Of a stretch of 64,000 nucleotides of DNA, positions 1 to 9,258 are shown piece by piece. This DNA comes from Sphingomonas phyllosphaerae (GTDB lineage: Bacteria > Pseudomonadota > Alphaproteobacteria > Sphingomonadales > Sphingomonadaceae). Position 1 is the stretch's first letter; every line of letters begins with the position of its first letter. Below the pieces are notes generated by a model. That model was not told the DNA's origin. It did not search any database and worked only from the letters and a program-made list of their open reading frames with translations. Made by a program: the position numbers and the translations under genes. The stretch covers positions 62,001 to 126,000 of the forward strand of contig NZ_JAPYKH010000004.1 in the NCBI RefSeq assembly GCF_029623345.1. Reading direction: 5' to 3'.

Positions 1-36
1 TTCCCGGTGACCGCCAAGGTCACGCTGCTGCGCTGA
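1..36 (+). CDS. C-terminal end of an unidentified protein (partial)
   Basis: The first 36 bases read as an open frame ending FPVTAKVTLLR and a TGA stop. Only eleven codons lie in the window, so the family cannot be named. The alternating hydrophobic/basic ending would suit a beta-rich secreted or outer-membrane protein, but that is a guess. It converges on the arabinanase gene that ends at 190. Confidence 0.4.
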   Translation, partial: FPVTAKVTLLR

Positions 37-143
37 GCGGCTGCACGCGCGCAGGCAAGCGCGTGATCATGGAGGTGTGAGCCAGCGACGTGGCCCTGCG
101 AACGTAGCGGCCCAAAGTCTCGGGCGTCGGGCCTGCCCCCCTG

Positions 144-165
144 GGTTCCGGCGGACGCCGGAGCC
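144..165. terminator. Hairpin between two convergent genes, possible bidirectional terminator
   Basis: A 9-bp stem (one G-T pair) closes a four-base loop, lying 24 bases past the stop of the minus-strand arabinanase and about 110 bases past the plus-strand partial gene. There is no T-run on either side, so it is not a classic intrinsic terminator. Position and stability are the only support. Confidence 0.35.
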
Positions 166-189
166 AGTTGGACGGAAATGGATCGAGCG

Positions 190-1290
190 CTAGTGCGCCG
201 TCGGCCAACCGTCCGAGTCCCAAGCGAGTGGCTGGATCTGCAGCGTCGGCGTGCCGTTCCGCTGCGTGTCATAGGCGTGATAGACGATATAATCGCCATC
301 GGGGCGCTGCAGGATCGCAGCGTGGCCGCGGCCGACGTAGCGACTGCCCGTCCCCTGCCCCGAGGCGAGCACCGGCGTGCCCCCGCCTTGCAGCATCGCG
401 GCACCGGTGCGATCGACATAGGGCCCGGTCGGCGCGGCGGACCGACCCACCACGGTGTTGTAGCTGCTCGCCGCGCCGCGGCAGCAGAAGTCGAACGAGG
501 CGAACAGATAATAGAAGCCGCCGTGCCGGATCACAAAGGGCGCCTCGATCGCCCCGGGTGACGGTCGCGCGGCGAGGCTGCGCAGCGGATCGCCGTCGCG
601 CCGCTTGCCGGTGGCGGGATCGAGTTCGATCAGCTTGATGCCGCTCCAGAAGCTGCCGAAGACCAGCCATGATCGCCCGTCCGCGTCGGTGAAGGCATTG
701 GGATCGATCGCGTTGTAATCGTCGGTCCGGTCGGAGCGGACCACCGGCCCCTGATCAACCCAGTGCGCGGCCGGCGCGGCCGGGTCGATCACCGATGCGG
801 TGGCCAGGCCGATCGCCGAGCGATTGCTGCCGAAGGTGCTGACCGAATAATAGAGACGGTACTCGCTGCCGGCCTTGGAGATGTCGGGCGCCCACATGCC
901 GGACGCGCCGGGTACCGCGCTCGCGGCCCACGCGGGCAGCGCGGCATAGGAGCCTCCGCGCCGCGTCCAATGTTTGAGGTCGTCCGAGGTGCGCAGGCCG
1001 AGCAGCCCGGCGGCGTCTCCGGCGTTGCCGGTGCTGAAGAGATAGAAGCGGCTTCCGTCGGCGAGGATCGCGGGATCGTGGACCGGACTGGTCGCGCCGG
1101 TGAGCGCGATCGAACCGGTCGCGGGAGCCGGTGCCGGCGTGGCGGTCGGCGGGGGGCTCGGCGCGGGGGCCGGCGCCGCAGCCACCGGTGCGAGCGCCGC
1201 CGCGCCGTTGCCGCCGGTGCCGCCACACCCCGCCAGCAGCGCGCTCGCACCGGCGAGCGCCGTCGCGGCGCGCCTCGTTCTGCTCGCCAT
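190..1290 (-). CDS. GH43 arabinan endo-1,5-alpha-L-arabinosidase, lipoprotein
   Basis: Predicted to cut alpha-1,5-linked arabinan internally at the cell surface or in the periplasm. Residues 1-22 are a lipoprotein signal ending in a lipobox (LLAGC, lipidated Cys22). An Ala/Pro-rich linker of about 30 residues follows, then a five-bladed GH43 domain. The three catalytic acids are recognisable: D72 in HDP (base), D196 in AIDPN (pKa modulator) and E249 in IEAPF (acid). The pairs MWAPDIS and FGSFWSGI are typical of the endo-arabinanase branch. At 366 residues it has normal length and no accessory domain. It starts 63 bases downstream of the TonB receptor gene and is probably co-transcribed with it, so import and surface cleavage are linked. 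Exact specificity (endo versus exo) is inferred from motif resemblance. Confidence 0.85.
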   Translation of the reverse strand: MASRTRRAATALAGASALLAGCGGTGGNGAAALAPVAAAPAPAPSPPPTATPAPAPATGSIALTGATSPVHDPAILADGSRFYLFSTGNAGDAAGLLGLRTSDDLKHWTRRGGSYAALPAWAASAVPGASGMWAPDISKAGSEYRLYYSVSTFGSNRSAIGLATASVIDPAAPAAHWVDQGPVVRSDRTDDYNAIDPNAFTDADGRSWLVFGSFWSGIKLIELDPATGKRRDGDPLRSLAARPSPGAIEAPFVIRHGGFYYLFASFDFCCRGAASSYNTVVGRSAAPTGPYVDRTGAAMLQGGGTPVLASGQGTGSRYVGRGHAAILQRPDGDYIVYHAYDTQRNGTPTLQIQPLAWDSDGWPTAH

Positions 1291-1353
1291 CGTCTCTCTC
1301 CCCGCGTGACGTGACTCGGGCGGGGCTCGTGACCCTCGCCCGACGACATGCGC

Positions 1354-4254
1354 TCAGTCGAAGGTGTAGCGCACGCCGATCGCGAAGGTGCGCGGGATCA
1401 GTAGCGTACCCAGGTTGAACTGGTCCTGGTTGCCGGCCGAGTCGAAGCGGTAATATTCCTGCTGCTTGGCCTTGGTCAGGTTGGTGGCGTCGAAGGTCAG
1501 GCCGAGGTCGTCGGTGAGCTTGGCGGTGAGCTGGACGTCGAGGCTCTTGTCGGGCCGGCGCCACACCCCGATCGGGTTGGCGAACAGCGCCGCCTCGTTG
1601 CGCTGCAGGAACTCCTTGCGCCACACATAGGACAGGCGCGCACCGATCGGCCCGTGATCATAGGCCAGCGTCGCATTGTACGAGAGATCGGAGACGCCGA
1701 AGAAGGACGAGCGCAACTGGCCCACCACCGTGCCGGCCTCGTCGAACTCGGGCACGTTCTGCGAAGAATCGAGGATCGTCACGCTGCCCAGCGCGCCCAG
1801 GCCGTCGAGGAATCCCGGGAGGAAGTGCGGGAAATAGGCGAAGCCGAGCTCCGCGCCCTTGAGCACCCCGTCCGACGCATTCTCGGGCCGGTTGACGACG
1901 AAGCTGCTGGTGTTGAGCCCGGTGTCGAGCACCGTGACGCGCGAGCGCGCGCCGACCACCAGCCCGTCGATCTCGCGCCGGAACAGCGTGGCATACAGCG
2001 CGCTGTCGCGGTCGAAGTACCATTCCAGCCCGAGGTCGTAGTTGGTCGACTGGGTCGGGCGCAGGCTGATGTTGCCGCTGCTGCCGGTGCCATAGCCGAC
2101 GCTGGTGAGGTCGCCGGTCAGATTGTAGTTCGGGTTGAGGTCGCCGAATGCCGGGCGGCGCAGCGTCTTGCCGTAGTTGAAGCGGGCGCGAAGCTTGTCG
2201 GTGATGTCATAGCGGAGCGTCGCCGAGGGCAGCAGCTTGCTGGTGGTCTGCGAGCCGCGCAGCTGCGCCCCTGCGCTGTAGCGGTCGACGAAGGTGAAGT
2301 CGGTGTCGACGTCGACGTAGCGGACGCCCGCCTCCAGGCTCAGCGGCCGGCCGAAGATCGACACCTCGGCGTCGGCCTGAATATAGGCCGACATCGTCTT
2401 CTCGCTGATGTCGAACACGCGCGTGAGCGAGAGCTGATCCGCGGTGAGGATGTTGGGGAACTTGGTCTGGTACAGCCGGCGGATCTCGTCGGTGTTGCTC
2501 CCGAGATAATAGCCGTTGGCATTGACCCAGGAGGTCGGGACGTCGGCCGCCCCATCGAAGAAGCCCTTGTTGACGTAGCGCAGGCTGTCCGAGAGCGTGC
2601 CGAAATTGACGCCGAGCCCACCGCCCGCGTCGGCGGCCTGGGTGCGTACCTCGCTCGCTGCCTTGCGCGCGTCATAGCGCAGCCCGGCCTTGATCTTGCG
2701 GAAGAAGCCCGAGTCCCACGACTGGTCGGCGTCGACCGTGGCGGTGAAGGCCGAGCCGGTGTCGCGGTTGGCGTTGTCGTAGAACTCGCCCGCGGTCCAC
2801 TGGCCGGGGTCGAGCAGCAGCGCGTTGTCGCTGAAATTGTACGAGGGGATGCCGTCGCGCGCGTTGAAGTCGACGTCGATCCGGCTGGCGACGCGGTTGA
2901 TCCGCATCGCGGTGAAGGTCGTGTCGTTGCGGCTGGTCTGATAGGCCGCGTCGGCGACGATCTTGCCGCTGCCGACATCCCACTTGCCGTTGAGCGCGTA
3001 GACGAAGCTGTTGGTGGAGGCGCGCGTCAGGTCGCCGCTGTTGAAGCCGAACACGTCGCCGACGCTGCGCGTCTTGATGATGTTGGTGTCGGGATAGAGC
3101 GAGATCGTCGAGCCCGGATTGGTGCCGAGGCTGCCCCACCAGTCGACGAACGAAAACATCAGGCTGTTGTACGTGGTCTGACGGAAGCCGCTCCAGAAAA
3201 ACTCGGCCGTATAGGTCGAGCTGGCGTTGGGCGACCATTGCAGCGCCGCATTCACCGCCGGGCGCTCGCGCTTGCCGTAGAGGTCGCCGCTGAACACCGC
3301 GTCGCGCGAGAGGTAGTAAGGCGTATCGACGCCGTTGACGAGCATGGTCGAGCCCGGCGCATAGGGCAGGCCCTCGCGCGTGCCGGGCGACCAGGCGCCG
3401 AGCCCCGGCGCCGCCGGCGCAAAGCCGCTCGCACTGTTCACGTCGGGCGCGAGCGGGAAGATGCGCTGGAGCGGGGTCAGCCCCGATCCGGCCGGCGGGT
3501 TCTCGGTGGCGAACGGCACCTGCGCGCCGGCGGCGACCGACATGGTGCGGAACTTGGTGCGCGCATAGCTCGCGTTGACGAGCACGCCGACGTCGCCGAT
3601 GCCGGTCTCCCAGCGATCGCTGATCAGCGCCGAGACGTTCGGATTGAACGTGTCGGCCTGCTCATTGTAGATCCCGCGCGCCACCGCCGAGATCGCGAAG
3701 CCGTCGAAGTCGAACGGACGCCGCGTGAACACGTCGATCTGGCCGGCGAGACCGGTCTCGATCTGGTCGGCGGCGCGCGTCTTGTAGACGTCGACTCGCT
3801 TGACGAGGTTGGCGGGAATGTCCTGCAGCGCGAACGACTGGCCGGTGGTGGTGAAGATGATGCGGCCGTTGAGCGTAGTGAGCGGGTCGGACAGGCCGCG
3901 GATCGACAGCGCGCCGGCCTCGGCGTTACCGCGATCGGTGACCTGGACGCCGGTGACGCGCTGAAGCGCCTCGACGACGTTATTGTCGGGCAATTTGCCG
4001 ACATCCTCGGCGACGATCGAATCAACGATCTGCACCGACTCGCGCTTGACGTTGAGCGCGCCGATGATCGAGGCGCGCACCCCGGTGACGACGATGTCGT
4101 CGGCGCCGGCTGCGTCCTCGGACGGCGAGCCGCCGGGCGCGGGCTGGGATTGTTGCGCGGCGGTGCCGGGGGCGAGGGGTGCGTCCTGCGCCGCGGCGGC
4201 ACCCGCGAACAGCAGCGCCCCTGCCGAGACCGAAACCAAGAAAGCGGCCTTCAT
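1354..4254 (-). CDS. TonB-dependent receptor of the arabinan locus
   Basis: Outer-membrane, TonB/ExbB-energised receptor, probably importing arabino-oligosaccharides. The chosen start gives MKAAFLVSVSAGALLF, a clean signal peptide ending AAAQ; a GAGGGAGGGG ribosome site precedes it, and ATGs 6 and 9 bases upstream are alternatives. The plug carries DDIVVTGVRASI, a TonB-box-like segment typical of the Xanthomonas/Caulobacter receptor family, then LPDNNVVEALQRVTGVQV and the RGL and LNGR motifs. The beta-barrel ends in RTFAIGVRYTFD, an aromatic beta-signal with a final Asp. About 966 residues is usual for this family. Flanking GH43 and GH51 genes give the substrate; the sequence alone does not. 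It has its own promoter region upstream. Confidence 0.9.
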   Translation of the reverse strand: MKAAFLVSVSAGALLFAGAAAAQDAPLAPGTAAQQSQPAPGGSPSEDAAGADDIVVTGVRASIIGALNVKRESVQIVDSIVAEDVGKLPDNNVVEALQRVTGVQVTDRGNAEAGALSIRGLSDPLTTLNGRIIFTTTGQSFALQDIPANLVKRVDVYKTRAADQIETGLAGQIDVFTRRPFDFDGFAISAVARGIYNEQADTFNPNVSALISDRWETGIGDVGVLVNASYARTKFRTMSVAAGAQVPFATENPPAGSGLTPLQRIFPLAPDVNSASGFAPAAPGLGAWSPGTREGLPYAPGSTMLVNGVDTPYYLSRDAVFSGDLYGKRERPAVNAALQWSPNASSTYTAEFFWSGFRQTTYNSLMFSFVDWWGSLGTNPGSTISLYPDTNIIKTRSVGDVFGFNSGDLTRASTNSFVYALNGKWDVGSGKIVADAAYQTSRNDTTFTAMRINRVASRIDVDFNARDGIPSYNFSDNALLLDPGQWTAGEFYDNANRDTGSAFTATVDADQSWDSGFFRKIKAGLRYDARKAASEVRTQAADAGGGLGVNFGTLSDSLRYVNKGFFDGAADVPTSWVNANGYYLGSNTDEIRRLYQTKFPNILTADQLSLTRVFDISEKTMSAYIQADAEVSIFGRPLSLEAGVRYVDVDTDFTFVDRYSAGAQLRGSQTTSKLLPSATLRYDITDKLRARFNYGKTLRRPAFGDLNPNYNLTGDLTSVGYGTGSSGNISLRPTQSTNYDLGLEWYFDRDSALYATLFRREIDGLVVGARSRVTVLDTGLNTSSFVVNRPENASDGVLKGAELGFAYFPHFLPGFLDGLGALGSVTILDSSQNVPEFDEAGTVVGQLRSSFFGVSDLSYNATLAYDHGPIGARLSYVWRKEFLQRNEAALFANPIGVWRRPDKSLDVQLTAKLTDDLGLTFDATNLTKAKQQEYYRFDSAGNQDQFNLGTLLIPRTFAIGVRYTFD

Positions 4255-4306
4255 CGCCATCATCCCCTCCCTCACGCTGATACCGGGCGCGTGCTGCGCC
4301 TTCTAA

Positions 4307-4341
4307 TACTCCGACATATGCCTGTTCGTAGAAGGTGGCAA
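4307..4341 (-). promoter_or_regulatory. Promoter/operator-like site of the arabinan TonB receptor
   Basis: On the minus strand TTGCCA (4336-4341) lies 17 bases from TATGTC (4313-4318). The 11-base plus-strand word TACTCCGACAT (4307-4317) overlaps the -10 and runs downstream, starting 53 bases before the start codon. The same word with one change occurs in the same place before the GH51 gene. The -10 match is weak; the recurrence is the stronger evidence. Confidence 0.4.
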
Positions 4342-4634
4342 GAGCGATTGTGGTGCTATCGCGCCCTACCGGGAACTCCAGAGATCGTGTGTTTAGGGGG
4401 CGGGGTCGCGTCTCCGCAGCCGTGTCACCGCACGACCCCATGCAACATTAGTCGGACAGCTACTTGCAGTGGACGAGATGGTCGGCCGCGATCGTGCGAC
4501 GAGCCGGCGCGCCGCCGTGCCGGAGCCTGTACGTCAAGGCGCTCGTTCCGCGCGCCTTCGACGCTGGCGTCAACGTACGGCGATGCCGGCAGGTAGCCGC
4601 GGAACTACCGGCGCCTGCGATCAAGCGTTACGTG

Positions 4635-4650
4635 CTGCCACGCGTGGCAG
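4635..4650. repeat. Perfect 16-base palindrome downstream of the GH43 gene
   Basis: CTGCCACGCGTGGCAG is a perfect inverted repeat 67 bases past the stop of the GH43/GH51 unit, in the 460-base gap before the TonB receptor gene. It could be an operator or part of a terminator. There is no T-run. The rest of the gap (4342-4634 and 4651-4716) shows no convincing gene. Confidence 0.4.
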
Positions 4651-4716
4651 GGGCAAGCGATAGCATTGCCTCGGCGCGGCACCGGCCAGCGGCGCGAGCC
4701 CGCGCCGCCGTCCGTG

Positions 4717-5775
4717 TCAGAGGCGCCCCAGCGGCCCGTTCGCGACCGGCGGGTCGAACAGCGGCGTGCCGTCCGCGGCGTAGCGGATCGGCTCGACGCG
4801 GGTGTGGCGATTGGGGTCGAACAGGGGATCGCCCTTGATCGTCTCATAGTCGCGCGCGTGGAACACCAGCATGTCGCGGCCGCGCTCGTCGACCGTGAAG
4901 CTGTTGTGGCCCGGGCCGAAGATGCGGTGCTCACGCGAGGTCTTGAGCACCGGGGCGGGCGACTTGGCCCAGCTGCGCGGGTCCATGATGTCGGCGTCGT
5001 CACGCGCCGTCAGCATCCCCAGGCAGTAGCGCGCGTCGGTTGCGCTCGCCGAATAGGTCAGGAACAGCCGGCCGTTACGCGCCAGCAGCGCGGGCGCCTC
5101 GTTGACCTTGAAGCCGCGGATCTCCCAGTCGAGCTCGGGCACCGAGAGGCGCGCCGGCTTGGCCGCGAGCGTCAGCGGGGTCTTCAGCGGTGCCAGGTAC
5201 AGGTTCGAGTTGGTCTCGATTCCGGGTTCGCGCTGCGCCCAGGCGAGATAGCGCGTGCCGCGATGGACGAAGCTGGTCGAATCGAGATTAAAACTGTCCC
5301 ACGGCGTCTCGAGCTGGCCCAGCACCGTCCATCGGCCCGTCATCGGGTCGGCGCCGTCGCACACCACGGCATAGGTGCGGATGCGGAACACGTCCTCGCC
5401 GCCGCCGCTCGGGCCCGCGGCGAAGTACATGATCCACTTGCCGTCGATCAGGTGGAGCTCGGGCGCCCACAGGAAGCCCGACATCGGCCCGCTCTTCTCA
5501 TGCCGCCACAGCACGCGCTCGACCGCGGTCGAGAGCCCCGCAAGCGTGCGCGCGCGGCGCAGCACCAGCCGGTCGTACTCGGGGACCGAGCCGGTCATGT
5601 AATACCAGCCGTCGCTGTGGCGGAACACCTGCGCGTCGGCGCGCTGGCGGACCAAGGGGTTGACGATCGTGCCCCCCCCCGCTCCCGCCGCGGCGCGCCG
5701 GCGCTGCGCCAGCGCGGGCAGCGCCGCCACGCTCGCGCCGGCCGCAAGGACGAGACGGCGCGAGAGCAATGTCAT
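4717..5775 (-). CDS. GH43 exo-alpha-L-arabinofuranosidase-like enzyme, Tat-exported
   Basis: Glycoside hydrolase clan F enzyme, likely releasing arabinose from short arabino-oligosaccharides in the periplasm. The start at 5775 is preferred because GAGGA lies 4 bases before ATG; a GTG at 5790 overlapping the GH51 stop is also possible. The N-terminus MTLLSRRLVLAAGASVAALPALAQ is a twin-arginine signal. The GH43 domain shows RADAQVF (base Asp region), WAPELHLIDGKWIMYFA, FNLDSTSF and VNEAPALL (general acid Glu). The pattern resembles the exo-1,5-arabinofuranosidase subfamily (GH43_26 type), but subfamily assignment needs a profile search. It follows GH51 directly and shares its transcript. Confidence 0.8.
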   Translation of the reverse strand: MTLLSRRLVLAAGASVAALPALAQRRRAAAGAGGGTIVNPLVRQRADAQVFRHSDGWYYMTGSVPEYDRLVLRRARTLAGLSTAVERVLWRHEKSGPMSGFLWAPELHLIDGKWIMYFAAGPSGGGEDVFRIRTYAVVCDGADPMTGRWTVLGQLETPWDSFNLDSTSFVHRGTRYLAWAQREPGIETNSNLYLAPLKTPLTLAAKPARLSVPELDWEIRGFKVNEAPALLARNGRLFLTYSASATDARYCLGMLTARDDADIMDPRSWAKSPAPVLKTSREHRIFGPGHNSFTVDERGRDMLVFHARDYETIKGDPLFDPNRHTRVEPIRYAADGTPLFDPPVANGPLGRL

Positions 5776-5786
5776 GCCGTCCTCGC

Positions 5787-7355
5787 TCACTGCAGCGTCA
5801 GCATGACGACCGACTTGGCCGGCAGCGTGACGCTGAGCTGCCCGCCGGCCACCTGCGCGCCGGTGAAGGCGGCGGGGGCGACCGCGTTGGGCTGGTCGAA
5901 GGTGTTGACCGCGTTGATCGCCGGCGCGGTCAGGATCTGGCCGGTCGCGCCGCTGGCGTTGAGCCCGGCGAGCGCGGCCTGCACCGTGATCGCACGGTTC
6001 GGGTCGGCGTTGGCGAGCGCGACATGCACCACCCCCGCCTTGTCGCGCACCGCCGAGGCGCTGACCGCGGGCATCACATACTGGTCCTTGTTGTACCAGG
6101 GCGACTTGAGCTCGATCGGCAGCACCGTGCCGTCCATGTACGGCTTGTACATATGGAAGACGTGATAGGTCGGCGTCAGCACCATCTTGCTGCCGTCGGT
6201 GAGGATCATCGCCTGCAGCACGTTCACCATCTGCGCGATCGCGGTCATCTTCACGCGGTCGGCGTGCTTGGCGAAGATGTTGAGGTTGATCGCCGCGACC
6301 AAGGCGTCACGCAGGCTGTTCTGCTGGCGCAGGAAGCCGGGGTGCGTGCCGGGATCCTGCGCGTACCAGGTGCCCCATTCGTCGACCGCGAGGAAGACGC
6401 GCTTCTTCGGATCATATTTGTCCATGACCGCGCTGTGGCGCGTGATCAGCTCCTCCATCTTCCAGGTCTTGGCGAGCGTGTCGGCCCAGCCGGTCTCGTC
6501 GAAGTCGGTCGCGGAGGCTTTCGGCGGCCAGCCACCACCGCCCGGCACGGTGTAATAATGGAGCGAGAGACCGTCGAGCTGCTCGCCCGCCTCGCGCATC
6601 ATCACCTCGGTCCAATTGTAGTCGTCGCCGTTCGCGCCCGAGGCGATCTTGAGCACCTTGGTGCCGGCCGGTGCCTTGATGAAGGTGGCGTAGCGCTTGG
6701 TCACGTCGGCGGCATATTCCGGGCGCATGTTGCCGCCGCAGCCCCACAGCTCGTTGCCGATGCCGAAATACGGCAGCTTCCACGGCGCCTTGTGCCCGTT
6801 GCGCGCGCGCTCGTCGGCGAGCGTCCCGGCCGGGGAGGTGACATATTCCACCCACTCGGCCATCTCCTGCGGCGTCCCGTTGCCGACGTTGCCGGAGATG
6901 TAGGGCTCGGCGCCGACCTGCTCGACCAGCTCCATGAACTCGTGCGTGCCGACGCTGTTGGGCTCGGTCACGCCGCCCCAGTTGGTGTTGATCTTGACCG
7001 GGCGCTTGTTCTTCGGCCCGACGCCCTCGCGCCAGTGATATTCGTCGGCGAAGCAGCCGCCCGGCCAGCGGATCACCGGCACGCCCAGCCCCTTGAGCGC
7101 GCCGATCACGTCATTGCGGAAGCCGCGCGTGTTGGGGATCTTGCGGTCGTTGCCGACGTAGAGGCCGCCATAGATGCCCTCGCCGAGATGCTCGGCGAAC
7201 TGAGTGAAGATGCGGCGGTCGTAGGTCGGCCCCTGCTGGTCGCCATGGACCGTTGCGGTCGCGGTCGGCGCGGCGGGCTCCTGCGCGATTCCCGCCGCCG
7301 GCGCGAGCGCCGCCAGCATCAGCGCGCCGCTGAGCGCGAACAAACGTCCCTTCAT
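5787..7355 (-). CDS. GH51 alpha-L-arabinofuranosidase
   Basis: Retaining exo-enzyme removing terminal arabinofuranose from arabinan or arabinoxylan fragments. The start MKGRLF at 7355 follows GGGAGGATGGG. A signal peptide (cleavage near GIAQ) predicts periplasmic location, whereas many GH51 enzymes are cytosolic. Catalytic residues are visible: acid/base E202 in FGIGNELWG and nucleophile E326 in VDEWGTWY. RWPGGCFADEYHW is the standard GH51 substrate motif. At 522 residues the length is normal, with the C-terminal beta-sandwich. First gene of a two-gene unit with the downstream GH43. No internal anomaly seen. Confidence 0.92.
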   Translation of the reverse strand: MKGRLFALSGALMLAALAPAAGIAQEPAAPTATATVHGDQQGPTYDRRIFTQFAEHLGEGIYGGLYVGNDRKIPNTRGFRNDVIGALKGLGVPVIRWPGGCFADEYHWREGVGPKNKRPVKINTNWGGVTEPNSVGTHEFMELVEQVGAEPYISGNVGNGTPQEMAEWVEYVTSPAGTLADERARNGHKAPWKLPYFGIGNELWGCGGNMRPEYAADVTKRYATFIKAPAGTKVLKIASGANGDDYNWTEVMMREAGEQLDGLSLHYYTVPGGGGWPPKASATDFDETGWADTLAKTWKMEELITRHSAVMDKYDPKKRVFLAVDEWGTWYAQDPGTHPGFLRQQNSLRDALVAAINLNIFAKHADRVKMTAIAQMVNVLQAMILTDGSKMVLTPTYHVFHMYKPYMDGTVLPIELKSPWYNKDQYVMPAVSASAVRDKAGVVHVALANADPNRAITVQAALAGLNASGATGQILTAPAINAVNTFDQPNAVAPAAFTGAQVAGGQLSVTLPAKSVVMLTLQ

Positions 7356-7412
7356 CCCATCCTCCCGTTGGTCGGCGGCGCGCTTCCTGACGCGGCTCAC
7401 CCAGATCACGAT

Positions 7413-7448
7413 TACTCAGACATTATGGGGCAGCCCCGCCGAACGCAA
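7413..7448 (-). promoter_or_regulatory. Promoter/operator-like site of the GH51-GH43 unit
   Basis: On the minus strand TTGCGT (7443-7448) is 17 bases from TAATGT (7420-7425). The plus-strand word TACTCAGACAT (7413-7423) starts 58 bases upstream of the GH51 ATG and differs by one base from the word before the TonB receptor gene. A common regulator of the arabinan genes is the simplest reading. No regulator gene for it lies in the window. Confidence 0.42.
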
Positions 7449-7458
7449 CGACTTTGCG

Positions 7459-8652
7459 TCAGCGGCCGACCTTGACGCGCAGCGCGAGCACCAGCGCGTC
7501 GGGAACGTCGCGGCGGCCGTTCGGGTCGATCACATATTGCACGTCGGGCTCGAGGCTGAGCCAGCGCGCCGCGACCCAGCGATAGGCACCCTCGACCACC
7601 AGCTCACGCGCGCGGGTATCGGCGATGATGCGGTGGCGCTCGCCGAACCAGGCGCAGGCAAGCGACACGCCGAGCTGGTCGTCGTCGCGTCCGCGCCACG
7701 TGCCCGAGCGCACCAGCCCGCCGCCGAGATAATGGGTGATCGCATTGTAGCGCGAGTCCGCCACGCCGTAGCGCAACCAGCCGCTCACCCCTGCGCCGCC
7801 GCGTGTCTCGCCAACGAGCTGTCGCTCGGCCAGCACATAGACGCCGGCATTGCCACGCGCTTGCTCGGCGGGGTCACCGATCGGCGCGAAACGAGCGGTA
7901 TAGCGCCAGCTGCCGATCGCCAGCTTGGTTGCGCGATCGAGCCAGCCGAGCTCGGCGATCAGCAGCGCGCCATCGGCGCGGCGCAGCCGCACCGCCGTCG
8001 CCGCCGGGCGGTCGGGGTCACCCGGCACGGCGTCGAGCACCGCGGCGTGGAACAGCCAGTGCGTTCCGAACCCGACCTCGCCGCGCAGCGCGAGCGAGGT
8101 CACCGGGAAGATCGACGGCCCGCGTCGGCCCGACTGCGCCAGCTCCGGACCGACGCCGTGCGACGACAGGCGGAACAGCCCGCCGCTCACCGTCGTGTCG
8201 AACTCGGCGTTGAGGTTGTACAACCCCGCCTTGACCGAGGCGCGGCGCCCGATGTCCTGCTCGACCCAGGCCTCGAACAGGCGGGTGGCGGGCACCGCGG
8301 TCTCGATGTTCGACACGCCCTGTGCGTCGCCGCTGAGCGCGGAGAGGCTCGTCCCATTGTCGCGGATGACATAGCCGAAGGCGCGCGCGCCGTGCCAGCC
8401 GGCCAGGCGCTCCAGGTCGAGCGCGGCTTGCAGGTCGAGATTGTCGAGGTAGCGCGTACCGCGCGCGCGCCCGCCGGCGACATCGGCGGCAAGGTCGGCG
8501 GTGTAGACAGCGGAGAGCGTCACCGCGCCCTCGCGCCGCTCGTTCGCCGAGCGCGGATAACCGGTCGGGCGCTCGTCCTGCGCGCGCGCCGGCGCGGCGA
8601 TCAGCATCAGGCATGCGAGCGGCAGCGCGATGCGCGTCGATCCGGCCCCCAT
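7459..8652 (-). CDS. oprB: OprB-family carbohydrate-selective porin
   Basis: Outer-membrane beta-barrel for passive sugar uptake. The start at 8652 follows GGAGGGCGAC and gives the signal peptide MGAGSTRIALPLACLMLIAAPARAQ (positions 1-25 of the product). Mature features of the OprB family are visible: the early LDNLDLQAALDLERLAGW strand, ARAFGYVIRDNG, VSNIET, RLFEAWVEQ and the C-terminal ADTRARELVVEGAYRW and DVQYVIDPNG strands, the last two being the family's usual ending. About 397 residues is normal. It lies upstream of, and in the same direction as, the arabinose genes, with about 100 bases between them that contain the GH51 promoter. It is probably functionally linked but separately transcribed. 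Confidence 0.85.
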   Translation of the reverse strand: MGAGSTRIALPLACLMLIAAPARAQDERPTGYPRSANERREGAVTLSAVYTADLAADVAGGRARGTRYLDNLDLQAALDLERLAGWHGARAFGYVIRDNGTSLSALSGDAQGVSNIETAVPATRLFEAWVEQDIGRRASVKAGLYNLNAEFDTTVSGGLFRLSSHGVGPELAQSGRRGPSIFPVTSLALRGEVGFGTHWLFHAAVLDAVPGDPDRPAATAVRLRRADGALLIAELGWLDRATKLAIGSWRYTARFAPIGDPAEQARGNAGVYVLAERQLVGETRGGAGVSGWLRYGVADSRYNAITHYLGGGLVRSGTWRGRDDDQLGVSLACAWFGERHRIIADTRARELVVEGAYRWVAARWLSLEPDVQYVIDPNGRRDVPDALVLALRVKVGR

Positions 8653-9068
8653 GTCGCCCTCCGCTTGCCCTGGCGCGCGGCGCTTAGCCGAGCGGGCGCG
8701 AAACGAACAAGGGGGCGGTGGCACGCGCGCGATGCCCGCGCCGGGGCCTGGGTGGGAGGCGGCGGTGCGACTCGCGAGCGCCCCCCACTTCGCCCGCGGC
8801 GAAGCCGAGGTCGAGCGCGCTGTCTGCGACTGGGCCAGTGATGGTAGCCGTGGCGTGAGCAGGATGAGCGGCTGATGACCGCTGGAGCAACTCCTCAGAT
8901 CCTCGCCGTGCCAGGGAGGATCCGCGTGGTCCACGGCCATATCTCAACTCAGCCGCTGTCCTACACCGCGCCGGCCTGCCACACCCTCACCCCGCTCTGT
9001 CTCATCGTCGCCGGCCGCCATCCCGTCCGGCAACGCCCGTTCACCACGATCACGCCGCCGCCCGCGTC

Positions 9069-9122
9069 GGACTCAACGTTCGCGCGAACCGCGCCGGCGA
9101 CTCAACATTCGCAACATTCGCG
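9069..9122. repeat. Dispersed repeat, copy 1 (ACTCAACATTCG family)
   Basis: Contains ACTCAACGTTCGCG (9071-9084) and a 24-base unit at 9099-9122 whose core is CTCAACATTCGCAACATTCG. The exact reverse complement of the 24-base unit occurs at 48146-48169, 39 kb away. It sits in the 606-base gap between the divergent oprB and EF-hand genes (8653-9258). No convincing gene or promoter was found in the rest of that gap. Confidence 0.75.
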
Positions 9123-9258
9123 CTCGCGGCGGCGCCGATCCGGACGGCGAAAATGAAGCTCCCGCGCCACTTGGCCGGACGGTGCGCCCTTGTCGCGAAC
9201 CGGCGCGCGACCGCCCGCCCCCTTGGCCCGCGCCCCCGCTTCTGTCACGGACGGCGGC

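Noticed and set aside
1654..4596. A long plus-strand open frame (980 codons) opposite the first TonB receptor gene
   Set aside because: High-GC codon bias leaves the opposite strand open. The product is rich in Arg/Glu/Val/Ala with no domain pattern, while the minus strand encodes a clear receptor.
8875..9156. A 93-codon frame in the oprB/EF-hand gap
   Set aside because: It contains the dispersed repeat, shows no conserved motif, and has no good ribosome site.
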